A DNA stretch of 64,000 nucleotides from the NCBI GenBank assembly GCA_037176845.1, contig JAYKXP010000009.1, positions 682,001 through 746,000 on the forward strand, written 5' to 3'. Origin of the DNA: Paramarasmius palmivorus. Taxonomy: Eukaryota > Basidiomycota > Agaricomycetes > Agaricales > Marasmiaceae. Made by a program: the position numbers and the translations under genes. Of this stretch, positions 35,778 through 46,013 are shown one piece after another (the first letter of the stretch is position 1; each line of letters opens with the position of its first letter). The notes under the pieces were generated by a model. The model did no database searches. It saw nothing but the letters and a program-made list of their open reading frames with translations, and was not told where the DNA came from.

Positions 35778-36230
35778 CCTTTATGATACCTACGATGAGC
35801 TGTAATGATTTGGACTGTTTATTGAGTTTTCTATAATGCTGTTGTAGTGCTTAGTTAGGGTTTAGTTATTGTTATTGGACTATATCTTATTTTCTTGTAC
35901 TGAGTTGGCGTGTAATCCTAGCGCCTGCACAGCTGCCGGGAAGAGATACAACCATTTTAGGCAGGAGTGGTCGGCGTCACCGCCAATGACATGCGTTCTT
36001 GGCTCACGACTCACCTCTTCTTTCGGATCGCTTTCAATCGATGATGTGGCACTCACTTCATATGCAAACGAGGTCACAAGGCATTCAGACAGCCCCCGGC
36101 GCGTTTCAGGTTTGAATACGGTCGACTTGCTCAGGCTAAGCTTTTTTAAGCCTCATTAATCATTATCATTATCAAAAGGCTGTATATCTCCGAGTCCTAG
36201 TCTATCACAACTGCACGTCTCATCGTAATC

Positions 36231-37225
36231 ATGTCGACGTCTAATCTCAACGACCTGAACGTATCCAGCCTTTTCGACCTCTTGGGAAGAGTTGCAGTCG
36301 TCACAGGCGGGGGCACGGGGATGTACGTCTCTTAGCTACCTGTACCTTGGAGCAGCTGATACAGCGGACTGATGATTGCGAAAGGCCTGTCTGCGAACGG
36401 TGCAAAAGTGTACGTCACTGGACGCAGGGAAGAGGTCCTGAACCAAGTTCATCTGCAATACCCGGACATACACCCGTACGTCGCTTTGACCGTGCTCATA
36501 CTTATAACCAGCTGACGCAGAATCATGATAGACTCAGAATGGACGTCTCCAGTAAAGAGGAGATTGCGAATGCGGTGAAGATTCTGGAAGAGAAGGAAGG
36601 CAAGTTGGATATCCTAGTCAACAAGTGAGTCTTTCTTTGGAACGTGCGAGTCACTTGTTCACGATGTTCCATAGCGCTGGTGTTACCGGGCCATATTACT
36701 CCTTCAACCAGGTTGAAGCAACTCAAGGCTTGCCGGCGTATGAGCGCAGAAGAGAAAGGCACCGATTTGTGGAGTAACGCTCACTTTTTCAACCAATACA
36801 ATTTCCAGGATTGGGCCGATGTGTTTAACATCAATACAACCGAAGCTCAAGGATTACCTATCACAATGTAAGTCTTTCGGACGGTTGCAACCTCGTACTG
36901 ATGCATATCTTCTCAACCAGCTTACCAAGCTACATAGTAAAGTGGGTGTAGAACGCCTCGCAATCAACCTAGCTACCGAATTCGCCCGGAACGAAATCTA
37001 TACGCGTCAATGCTATCGCGCTGGGTTTCTTCCTTTCCGAGTTGACCGATACCGAAAAAAGCTGAATGAGAGACTTTGTGCCAGGCCAATGCCAACTTCG
37101 TTCCTCTCTGTAGGAGCGGAACGTGAGTCGTGTTAGTTTGAGTGGCCTTTTGAATTCGAATTTGACGTGTTATTGGTGGGGAAAAGGAGATGGCATCAAC
37201 TGCAATACATCTCGCTTTATCGACA
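36231..37225 (+). pseudogene. Decayed short-chain dehydrogenase/reductase, copy 2
   Basis: Begins MSTSNLNDLNVSSLFDLLGRVAVVT with an intact cofactor motif GGGTGIG after a 47-bp intron, then KGLSANGAKVYVTGRREEV. DVSSKEEIANAVKILEEKEGKLDILVNNAGVTGP follows, then a frame change before GTDLWSNAHFFNQYNFQDWADVFNINTT. The central strand with the catalytic serine and most of the YxxxK region is deleted, and the frame resumes at LATEFARNEI and RVNAIALGFF. The last recognisable piece is GEKEMASTAIHLAL; the C-terminal INGSIITVDGG is absent. The pieces match copy 1 closely, and both lack the same loop after RREEV, so they share a damaged ancestor. Confidence 0.72.
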
Positions 37226-38839
37226 AAAGAATAAATATTGTATACTAGCACTCGAGTCAATATTCTCAAACTACCATTTCGCCTTGTTTTCCGGTATGAG
37301 CCTGCGAGTACGGCATTAGGAGTATGATCATCTTGACGCCCAATAAAAATCGTACCGAAGAAAAGGCTTCGTTCTTCATGCGACTATCCGTCTCTGTCTC
37401 ATGCTCAACTTGCACGACGGTTGGCCCTGTCGGTCGAGCCGCCTCAAACCCTCCAAGACTAGAATGGGTGTCTCCTGCGCTGATGTATATCGGCATATTC
37501 TTGTTGCGAACGCGTTGGCGGACGTTGAGCCTAGCAAGTGACTGTCAAAAAGATCCTTCACACTTTCTGCAAGAAGATTACCAACGTAGTCATGAAAGCG
37601 TTAGTATGTGCTATAGTCAAGAATTTCAGTTCTAGGTCTTCGATTGTCCACGATTAACGGACCTTTAGAAATAAGGACGGCGAAAGTCTGGGCGACAAAC
37701 GTGTTCCGCGATGCAATCGACTGGTATACATAGCTCGAATAGGACATATCAGGGGTAACAGGTTGTGCGCACCGTTATTACAGCCAGCATGTTTACGACT
37801 CTATCATACCGTCAAGTAGAAAAATCCGAAACATAGAGATCTATGAGCAGGAACATACGATGTGATAAATCCACTGGATACCGCATAAAGGGATAGTGTA
37901 GTTATCAGCCGTTGTGTCCTGCAATTCATGGTGAGCCCGTGCATTCGTTACCAGTGAAGGGAAATTAAATCTGTACGATTCGATTTGAGTGTTACCTCTC
38001 CGTAAATAATAGCATATTATCGCTGCTACCATCCAGTCGATAACGCTTGAGCTGCTTCCAGCTGCAATTGTAATTGCCTCCAAGAACACATCAGGTTCAA
38101 CGGTTTAAAACCGAGTTGAATGCCCGAACAACTCACAGCAGTGATATGGTCTCCAAAGCCTACCGGAGTCTGATCGCCGGTGTTTCTAAGCCAATCCGTC
38201 ATTCGACACAGACGTCTTGGGCAACAGGAATAGTTACTCACACTTTCCAGACGTAATCTCGTTGGATGCTGGATCAGAGCCTGGTATTTTGTTGACATTA
38301 TATTCCCACTCACAGATTCCAACAGCTGCCCACGGCCCGTTTTAATCTGTATGATTCGCCTGAAAGATGTAAAGGCACGTACCGAATGGAGCGAATGAAA
38401 GGACTGCCTGTCAATACGTAAGCCCTGTGGCAAGCTCAGACTCTAAGATCTAAACCCTTACTATGGACGCTGCAACCCTGGTCCCAATCCGTGACTTTCC
38501 GCTTACTGTGCGAGTTTGAAATAAACTAATCAGTTTTTGCGGAACAATCATTCAAGTACAATATGCTCACAATTATAAATTCGGTACGACATGAATCTGA
38601 AAAGAGGATTGATGATTAGAATTGCCGGTTGGGGGGTTGACACGCGATCCATACACATGCACTGTTAGGGCAATGGTAGCCTGTGGAGCGTACCAGTTTA
38701 GATGTTCCTTCGATCGTTTATAGCAATGAGTACTCACTGCGAGCATAGGCTCGGACTGTCCTTTAGATTAGATCAACACGTTCACGACGTCAGTTTGAAT
38801 ACTCACGATGATACCTCTGGCAAACATCGGGAAAATAGA

Positions 38840-39720
38840 CAGCTAATTTACATACATTTACATCCATTTAAATCTTCGAAATACATGTAAATTAGCAAAA
38901 TACATTTAAATGAATTTCAGCAAAGTAAATGAAATAAATCAGACCTCCCTTATTGGGTTTCATTTAAATGGATTTCGCTGATTTACTTTGATTTAAATGA
39001 ACACGGCGGAACACGGGAAATAATTCAAAATAACCTTGCACCTCAGAGGATCGAACCACTGACCTCTGGTACATGACTAATCCCTAGGGCGCAACACAGA
39101 AGTGTGACGCACTAACTGTTATGCTATCAAGGAGTTATGATACCTAATAACTCACTGCACTACATACCCTCGCTCGCGCCCTTTCAATACATGATCTGTC
39201 TTGCTCTCCGTGATATATTCCTCATGGAACCATAAAATATTGATCATTTATTGAGAGTAACTGTCTACCTACTGTGAAATAAGTATGTCTAGTAGAGTTC
39301 TGACTGAAAATTATCTTGCAATCACTCGCTGCAACCTGGAGGTGGTAATGGCATGTACAAAGTTGAGTGTATGCCATCCACAATTGTTAGGCTCTATACT
39401 CTAGTAGTATTCTAGAGGTCAATTGTGTGGTGAATAGCCCATGTTAAGACCTCATTTATCTTCATTTACTTTCATTTAAATCAGACAAAATCATTTCTAC
39501 CCATTTACTTCCATTTATATCAAAGTAAATCAGACTAAATCATTTCTGCTCATTTAGTTCCTATTTAATTCAAGGTAAATTGGACAAAATCATTTATGCC
39601 AATTTAGTTTTCATTTACTTCCATTTATATTGAAGTAAACCACCCAAAATCATTTTCATTCATTTATGCAAAACCTAATGACCGAAATAGATTTATTTTG
39701 ATGTAAATTATATGACTATT
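38840..39720. repeat. AT-rich repeat with TTTAAAT inverted motifs and degenerate tandem units
   Basis: From 38845 to 39000 the sequence carries multiple CATTTAAAT / ATTTAAATG inverted motifs. From about 39455 to 39665 it contains a degenerate tandem array: the phrase AAATCATTT recurs at about 39488, 39537, 39587 and 39647, a period of 50-60 bp. Each unit also has CATTTACTTCCATTTA-like and CAAAGTAAATC-like segments. It interrupts the DUF6534-like gene. Confidence 0.62.
39033..39130 (-). ncRNA. tRNA-like segment with Pol III A/B-box features (possible SINE head)
   Basis: The minus strand reads TAGCATAACAGTTAGTGCG (A-box-like, D-arm-like) and, about 55 bases later, GGTTCGATCC (canonical B-box). 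CCTTG and CAAGG could pair as an acceptor-like stem. A proper seven-base anticodon loop and T-stem cannot be folded, so it is not a normal tRNA gene. It lies inside the AT-rich repeat, as a tRNA-derived SINE head would. Confidence 0.4.
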
Positions 39721-40719
39721 TTGCTGATGAAGGGACCGATATGAGCTGCGTTAAGGACACGCCATAGTTATTGTTTTACCTTGAGATAACAGCAAGAGCA
39801 GCAGGGTTGCCATAGTTCGTCACAAGGAAGGTGTAGTTCCCATGCGCAAACATGATTAACGAACCTGTATCAAGTACCCTGAAGGGCACGGCGGTCCTAA
39901 GTAAACTGTAGTACGGAGGGATCGAAGTTCGGGTTATACCAAACGAATGCAACCTGACACGAGTTGGTCAGCCTGTATAGTGTTCTTTAAACGATTCCTC
40001 ACCAGTATTTTGAGTAGAAGCGGATCCGTGTCATATGTTCCGTACTGACTCATGAATAGTTCTTAAGTGCATCGAGTAGCCATATATTGTGCCACATACA
40101 TATATGATCGTTTGAAGGACAGTGATACCATAGAATCTTGGGTTTTCGATTCTACTATTAGCATGAAGGGGCAAGGCTAGCGAAAAAGTTCCACTCACAT
40201 CGCAGCGGCGACAAGTCCGACGTACTCGGCACCCAACGTCGAGTGAAAACTAAGGTTGGGGGAAGGAGAAGTCCCTAAAGGTGCTGAAGAATCACCACTG
40301 GACAAATCAGCCATGTGAGAGCCTTATTGACGGTTGCGGCCACGATGACATCGAAAGGCTTTAATACTTATGAGCAGCTAAGGTTTGATATTACAAGGCC
40401 ACAAGGAAACCCGCACGGCCCGAAAATGAAGAGCAAGCACGGGTTCTGGAGATACGACAACGCCACCATTGATGTATTTTCCGCTCCGGAACGTAGAAAC
40501 ACTGTTGAAACCAGCGAAGATGATTATCAGACCATGAAAGTGGACTTGAAGTGGACTCACGGGCTTGGCGCGCGGAAACGAGCGAGCCGTTGTATCTTGT
40601 ATTGGGCAGATTTCATTGATCGCAGTTGATCGGAGCTCGGAGCACTGTAAGAACACGCGCTAGATTCACTGCGCCTGTGAGAAAGGTTGAATTTCAAGCT
40701 CTGAATTCAACCTCCAATA

Positions 40720-40993
40720 CTGGGGTATTTCGATTGATTCGGACGGCCTGTGACCTGTGACCTCGCCATCCGGATTTCGAGGTTCGGATGGGGCGCTGGC
40801 GGTCTGTGACCGCCGAAATTTTTCGGATGGGGCGCCCAGAACCTGCCAAATTTGGACGAAAATTGGGCGCTTTTCGGAGGTCACATTCCGAGGCAATTCA
40901 GACAGACCCTCCGCGGCCTGTGACCATCCGAAAATTTTCGGAAATTTTGACCCTTGTGACCTGTGACCATCCGAATCAATCGAAATACCCCAG
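40720..40993. mobile_element. 274-bp MITE with perfect inverted repeats and TA duplication
   Basis: The left end CTGGGGTATTTCGATTGATT continues to TCGGA. The right end is its exact reverse complement over at least 24 bp. TA flanks both ends. The inside is rich in GTGACC(T) and CATCCGAA/TTCGGATG palindromic words. There is no coding frame. TA duplication and small size suggest mobilisation by a Tc1/mariner-type transposase. It sits 42 bp left of the first Copia element. Confidence 0.82.
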
Positions 40994-41035
40994 TAGCTCG
41001 ATTATCAACCTGGCGGACATTGAAAGTCAACCTGC

Positions 41036-41347
41036 TGTCAGAGTTTTAGATTGAACTCTGTTAGCAGCGATAGCGCAGGTAAGCGCGAATAAACGATAGC
41101 TGATGACCAGAGGAGTTGAGATAGATGTGTAAACCAAGTCTATGATTCGATGTTGTAGGGTTTTCTGTCTAGCTTTTATACATGAGTAGAGGATGAAAGA
41201 TAAACCTAATAGTACAAGTATAGACACGATAGAAATAACTGTGGCTTTCTGTAAGTAAGTGGGTTAGACAAAACGATACGAGCGGGTCAAGAGATATTCT
41301 AAGATGTGGCATGCATATGTAAATATAAACGTTCTATATTTCCAACA
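41036..41347 (-). repeat. LTR of Copia 1 (3' LTR)
   Basis: 312-bp LTR, nearly identical to 45053-45364. It is the downstream LTR because the coding strand is minus. Confidence 0.9.
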
Positions 41348-41361
41348 CTCCCCCTCAAACC
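41348..41361 (-). other. Polypurine tract of Copia 1
   Basis: GGTTTGAGGGGGAG on the minus strand, directly before the 3' LTR; the expected plus-strand primer site. Confidence 0.7.
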
Positions 41362-41391
41362 TTGGATTATGGAATGATCTGAGGTTTGACT

Positions 41392-44300
41392 CTAATCCAG
41401 ATTGTCGAAGTATTCTCCGCGGAGGTTGCGATGTTTGACCCGGCGGAGTCTGGACTCGTTGCGGTTCTTCTTGATGTTCCTGTAGTTGCGAGTGTTGTTG
41501 TCGTTGGTGTGATTGGATACCCGCGGTTTCTTTACTGTCCTGGTGCCTGATGATTGTCCTGCGATAATGTCCTTCTTTCCGGTTCGAATAGCCTCCTGGA
41601 ATCTGACTCTTCTATTTCCACCTCTAGCCGATGTATCTCCGTTTTCAATCTGCATCTCATCAATCTTCGTAATGATCTCGTTGATTTTCCGATTGATTGT
41701 GCCTAAACCTTTTCCATCTAGATCCATCTCGTCGATTCCTTGAGTGACGTTGTCGATATCAGCTTTGAATTTGGATTTTTGCTCCCCCTCGACGAGTGGG
41801 ATCTGATCCAGTTCTGGTGTGGTAGGAAGTGATATGAGTGCTGGCATTTCGGGTGAATCAGCCTCTACAAGGCTTGGGAAAGGGTCTCCTGGCTTGTGTT
41901 CTATAGCCTCCACTGCATAGATACCGTCTTTCTTTGGTATATCCAATATGCATTCCCAACCTTTGTGAATCCTGATGTTGTCGCCACTAAAAATCACTTC
42001 GTAACCGTCCTCGGTGAGTTTACTGATAGATATCAACGTGTGTCTGAACTTGGGGACGAGTAAACAGTCGCTGAGTACAATTGTGTGCCACTGGAAATTG
42101 TTGGTGGTGTACACAGTACAGTTGCCTTTCTCGACGGCGAATGTGGTTCCTTCAGGTGTTCCAATGGGTCGGTGAGTGATGGACTGGCGCTCGGTGATAC
42201 CGTTTCGGTAGGGAGTCATGTGGGAGGATGCGGCGCTGTCGAATACGAATTTCACGACTCCTTCTTCCTCCTCGAACTTCTCCGTAGCCATCTGCGCACT
42301 ATCCCTCTCTTCCTTTGCCTGTGCCCAAATATCATTGTAGGCGGCGGCGACGTCTACATGTTCCTTCTTGCCTGGCTCTTCGATCAACCACCTGCTAACG
42401 ACTTTCTCCCCCATAAAGGTACGATTGGCGCTGTTGTAACACAATCGGCATACCCTATGGTCAATGGTGACGTGCTCGAATCCTTCGTCTAGGAAGTCGC
42501 TGGCGGTCTGGACTACTCCAATGACGCTGCGATCACCTGTCTTGGGTGTGTGGCATGTACCGGCTTCGCAGTTGGGGTCGTAGGTCTGATACCCGACGAA
42601 ATAGTTATTGACAAGTTCGCCTTTGAGGGTGCGGTTGACGACTGGGGGACATGGCCAGGCTTCGCTTTCGTAGTAGCCTTTCCAGCTGTTCTCGTTGTTG
42701 TACATGTTGATGGTAAGAGATGAGGATGAATTTAGAGATGAGGTTGCTTTGACAGCGGTAGATGAGATGAGTACTGGTGATGCTGGTTTTCGATATTCCT
42801 CTTTGCTTTTATAGGAGTTTTGCTGGCAGTCTTGGAACTGTTCTGCTTCGTCTTGTTGAGAATCCATTCGATTTTCTCTGTATATGATGACTTTGCTGTC
42901 AATCGGGGTCTGTAAATCGACCATTGTGGCCATGGTGGTGTGCATTTCCATGGCCATGTATGCTGTTTCCTCGGATTTCTCTTCATTTTCCTTGGTGTTT
43001 CCGAATTCTTCATCGTAAAACCATTCTTTTGGTGGATTAAACTGTTCCACTGCTCGGATTTCCCTGGCTAACCATGTGCCTTCTTCCCATATTTCTTCTT
43101 CCATGGCTTTAACAGCACTTTCCTTGGTACTGCTTGCCTTCTCTTTTCCTTTACGCCACGATTGGCTATCTTTAGCTGGTTTGGACTTCTCTTTGTCCTC
43201 GGAATCATCGTCTGATTTCTTGGATTTCGGCTTTGAACGACATCCTGCGGCGATATGCCCTTTTCCTTGACATCTGAAGCATGTGATTTCCTTCCGATCT
43301 CTATTATCTCCGCCCTGACGATCATTGAATTGTCTCCGGCCTTTTCCTCGGCTATTAAATCCTCGGCCTCTATTATTGGAATGATCTCGGGAATAATGAA
43401 CTTTTTCCCGTTCTGGATGTTTCCGTAATGTCTGTCCACTAGCTTCTGCTCGGATTGCAGCGATGAGTGCATCGACTGTCAAATCCTCTTGGTTCTGTTT
43501 ACAAACAGTAACCAATGCAGTGATTGTTGCAGTCAGTGAGTTTGGCACTGAAGCTATGAGGGCGTTCTTGAATTGATCATCCGAAACTTTGATCTTCAAT
43601 CCTTCCAATTCATTTCTGATCTCGAGTAGATCATCAATGTGCTTGTTGACCTTGGAAATGTCGGTACAGTTTGCGGTGTAGAGTTTTCGTTCCAAATGTG
43701 CTTCTGTAAAAGGATTCTTTGTGTCGTAGTCCTTCTTTAATCCTTCCCATAGTTTATGAGATAATTCCGTTGACTTGTATCTCCTGAATATCGTATCCGG
43801 GAGTTTTCCTATAATGGCATTTAACAGATCTGCGTCTGCATCTGCCTCCTTGTCGTTGTCCGTTTCTGGTTCGTTTTCCAGATATTTCTTGTATCCAACT
43901 GATCTGGTAGCTCTTTCTACCCTTGTTGACCACATGGACCAATTCGATCCATCATGCTTGAGTTCTGGCACTTTATCGAATGCCTTAATTGCTTTTGACG
44001 TCATATCGTCTTCTTCGTCTGAATCAAATGATTCTTCCTTTGGTGGTCTCTTGGGAGATGGTGTTCTCGGTTTCGGTTTGGGACCTATGCTGGGCGATTC
44101 TGGTTGATCGTCCTTCTCTTCGTCGGCAGGTGTTCCTTTGTCTTCGTCAGATACAGGTTTATCAGTATCACCTTCTGATTCCTGTTCTGAGTCTCCTTTA
44201 TCCTGCTCTTGTTCCTTTTCTAGGTCCTGTTCTTCTTTATCGGATTCTTCACCAAATCCGTGTTCCTGATCAAACTCTTCACCAAGTTCGATCTCCGCTT

Positions 44301-44868
44301 CAACAGTTTCTTCCTGTGAAGCTGATGTTCCCGCTGGTGGGAATACTAATGGTTGTGGTTCTGGTACTGTTGTTCGTAGGACGTTTCCTCGAACTACTTC
44401 TTCGTTTTGATCGTCACAATCCCTAAAATCTCCAACTAGTAGCGCTTCCTTAGGAGTGCTAATTCGATTTCTTCTGTTTGGACACGGTTGTTCGTTGCAA
44501 AGATACCACTTTCGTCTGCCGAGATCTAATTGACAATCTCGTAATCTAACAATATCAAATTGGTGTGGCCAATTGATACAGATTAGATCTGTTCGGAGTT
44601 GTGGTTGTGCGGAAGATGCTGGTGGCGTGTGCAATCCTCCAACTGGACTCTGTCTCCTAGAAGGTATACGCGATGGGTTTCTCGATGGATGTGATGATAT
44701 GCTCTGTTGCTGTCCCGATGGACTGCCTGTTCTACTGCCTACTGGTGTAGGTTGCCTGCTAGGATTCCTGCTGAGGTTCCTAGATCCTCGTAATATTTGT
44801 TCTGGATCGAACGTTCCTGATACTGGGGTACCGCTTCTGGATTGATAACGGCTACCTCTATCGGACAT
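41392..44868 (-). CDS. Gag-protease protein of Copia 1 (1,158 aa)
   Basis: One open frame from ATG at 44868. The N-terminus MSDRGSRYQSRSGTP is shared with Copia 2, followed by a Cys/His-rich module (WPHQF...CNEQPCPNRRN). A very acidic E/D/Q-rich stretch comes next, then the gag core beginning LKHDGSNWSMWSTR. A CCHC zinc knuckle (CFRCQGKGHIAAGC) lies near residue 530. An additional cysteine-containing region (CHTPKTG, HRVCRLC) precedes the retropepsin motif FVFDSAASSHM, where the usual DSG is DSA. After the protease the frame goes almost directly to PLVEGEQ, a motif that in Copia 2 lies just after the integrase. Integrase is thus missing, and the frame ends in a basic tail with no reverse transcriptase. 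Confidence 0.85.
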   Translation of the reverse strand: MSDRGSRYQSRSGTPVSGTFDPEQILRGSRNLSRNPSRQPTPVGSRTGSPSGQQQSISSHPSRNPSRIPSRRQSPVGGLHTPPASSAQPQLRTDLICINWPHQFDIVRLRDCQLDLGRRKWYLCNEQPCPNRRNRISTPKEALLVGDFRDCDDQNEEVVRGNVLRTTVPEPQPLVFPPAGTSASQEETVEAEIELGEEFDQEHGFGEESDKEEQDLEKEQEQDKGDSEQESEGDTDKPVSDEDKGTPADEEKDDQPESPSIGPKPKPRTPSPKRPPKEESFDSDEEDDMTSKAIKAFDKVPELKHDGSNWSMWSTRVERATRSVGYKKYLENEPETDNDKEADADADLLNAIIGKLPDTIFRRYKSTELSHKLWEGLKKDYDTKNPFTEAHLERKLYTANCTDISKVNKHIDDLLEIRNELEGLKIKVSDDQFKNALIASVPNSLTATITALVTVCKQNQEDLTVDALIAAIRAEASGQTLRKHPEREKVHYSRDHSNNRGRGFNSRGKGRRQFNDRQGGDNRDRKEITCFRCQGKGHIAAGCRSKPKSKKSDDDSEDKEKSKPAKDSQSWRKGKEKASSTKESAVKAMEEEIWEEGTWLAREIRAVEQFNPPKEWFYDEEFGNTKENEEKSEETAYMAMEMHTTMATMVDLQTPIDSKVIIYRENRMDSQQDEAEQFQDCQQNSYKSKEEYRKPASPVLISSTAVKATSSLNSSSSLTINMYNNENSWKGYYESEAWPCPPVVNRTLKGELVNNYFVGYQTYDPNCEAGTCHTPKTGDRSVIGVVQTASDFLDEGFEHVTIDHRVCRLCYNSANRTFMGEKVVSRWLIEEPGKKEHVDVAAAYNDIWAQAKEERDSAQMATEKFEEEEGVVKFVFDSAASSHMTPYRNGITERQSITHRPIGTPEGTTFAVEKGNCTVYTTNNFQWHTIVLSDCLLVPKFRHTLISISKLTEDGYEVIFSGDNIRIHKGWECILDIPKKDGIYAVEAIEHKPGDPFPSLVEADSPEMPALISLPTTPELDQIPLVEGEQKSKFKADIDNVTQGIDEMDLDGKGLGTINRKINEIITKIDEMQIENGDTSARGGNRRVRFQEAIRTGKKDIIAGQSSGTRTVKKPRVSNHTNDNNTRNYRNIKKNRNESRLRRVKHRNLRGEYFDNLD

Positions 44869-45039
44869 ACACTAGTCCAATAGTCCTTTGCTTTGGGTAG
44901 GGGATATTCCGGCGTCCCTGCTCGCCACTCGATGTATGATCTTGGTTCTTTGTTCCTTGGGGATATTACGGCGTCCCAAACTCGCCACTATACCAATATG
45001 CGATCGGTATTACTCTGGTTCGGCTAAGGTTTATAGACC

Positions 45040-45052
45040 GGGGCCCATAACC
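45040..45052 (-). other. Primer-binding site of Copia 1
   Basis: GGTTATGGGCCCC on the minus strand directly inside the 5' LTR. The same GGTTATGGGCCC is the primer site of Drosophila copia, which uses an internal fragment (half) of initiator tRNA-Met. Confidence 0.75.
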
Positions 45053-45364
45053 TGTCAGAGTTTTAGATTGAACTCTGTTAGCAGCGATAGCGCAGGTAAG
45101 CGCAAATAAACGATAGCTGATGACCAGAGGAGTTGAGATAGATGTGTAAACCAAGTCTATGATTCGATGTTGTAGGGTTTTCTGTCTAGCTTTTATACAT
45201 GAGTAGAGGATGAAAGATAAACCTAATAGTACAAGTATAGACGCGATAGAAATAACTGTGGCTTTCTGTAAGTAAGTGGGTTAGACAAAACGATACGAGC
45301 GGGTCAAGAGATATTCTAAGATGTGGCATGCATATGTAAATATAAACGTTCTATATTTCCAACA
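45053..45364 (-). repeat. LTR of Copia 1 (5' LTR)
   Basis: 312 bp; differs from the other LTR at a few positions, for example GCGCAAATAAAC against GCGCGAATAAAC. The minus-strand start TGTTGGAA is typical of Copia LTRs. Confidence 0.9.
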
Positions 45365-45713
45365 CCTGCTTAGGTTGAAAAGCAACCTTTTTGTCAGGAG
45401 GTTGTAATTCAACCAAAAATGTCCGATTTCAACCTACGCAAAAGTCGCCAACGGTAGGCTGGTAGCGGCTGGGCAAAGGCTGTTACTGGTTGAGCATTTA
45501 CTTTTTTTGGCCGAAAACTTGAACAGAGAACCACTTCATTTCTGTATTACAATTGCAAATGAAATAGGGAAGATTACATGTGTATAACAGAGCTCGGAGA
45601 CGGTGGGACATGTACAGCGGTTTGTGAAATGCTTGCGACGCGCGTCAAAAATGCTGGGAAAAAATCAGGGGGCGACCAAGCGAGCAAGCGCTGAAATCAA
45701 CTGGGGCCGATGG

Positions 45714-46013
45714 TGTCAGAGTTTAAAGTCTAACTCTGATAGCAGCGATAGCGCACACAGCGCGAAGATGAGAGCGACTCAGAAGTTGAGAGAACAACTG
45801 ATGATATTTGTAGGCTTTTCTGTCTAGCTTATATACAAGAGTAGGGATAAAAGATAAACCTAATAGTACAATAATAGATGAGTGAAACTGACAGGATACT
45901 CTAGTGGGTTACAGCCCGATCTATAGATATACGTTTTCTGAGTAATGTGGCATAGGCGGAGTATAGTGGTGAAATGAGTCATATGAGTAACATCTATATT
46001 TAGTATTCCAACA
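45714..46013 (-). repeat. LTR of Copia 2 (3' LTR)
   Basis: 300-bp LTR, nearly identical to 50948-51247 (for example GGTTACAGCCCG against GGTTACAACCCG). Confidence 0.9.

Larger units (their letters stand above)
37841..40314 (-). pseudogene. DUF6534-like membrane protein gene broken by repeat insertion
   Basis: The start at 40314 gives MADLSSGDSSAPLGTSPS...LGAEYVGLVAAAM. After a short intron come FYGITVLQTIIY and DTDPLLLKIL, then after another intron VPFRVLDTGSLIMFAHGNYTFLVTNYGNPAALA. That last block is the signature helix-loop of the DUF6534 family of fungal seven-helix proteins. The C-terminal helices reappear only at about 38089-37950 (SVIDWMVAAIICYYLRRGNTQIES). Between them lie about 0.9 kb of AT-rich repeat and tRNA-like sequence (38840-39720), plus frame breaks. 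The gene is therefore best read as interrupted. Alternative: two fragments of separate copies. Confidence 0.6.
41036..45364 (-). mobile_element. Copia-type LTR retrotransposon 1, non-autonomous (gag/protease only)
   Basis: Complete element of 4,329 bp flanked by the 5-bp target-site duplication CCTGC (41031-41035 and 45365-45369). The LTRs of 312 bp start TGTCAGAG and end TTCCAACA on the plus strand and differ at only a few bases, so insertion is recent. A primer-binding site and polypurine tract lie next to the LTRs. The internal region holds one 1,158-aa frame with no integrase, reverse transcriptase or RNase H. It must therefore move, if at all, with enzymes from a related element such as the one at 45714-51247. 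Confidence 0.9.

Noticed and set aside
39033..39130. A functional tRNA gene
   Set aside because: The B-box is perfect, but no seven-base anticodon loop or five-pair T-stem forms, and only five acceptor pairs are possible.
42085..44845. Several plus-strand frames of 60-145 codons within Copia 1
   Set aside because: They are mirror frames of the acidic, repetitive gag coding strand and have no motif of their own.
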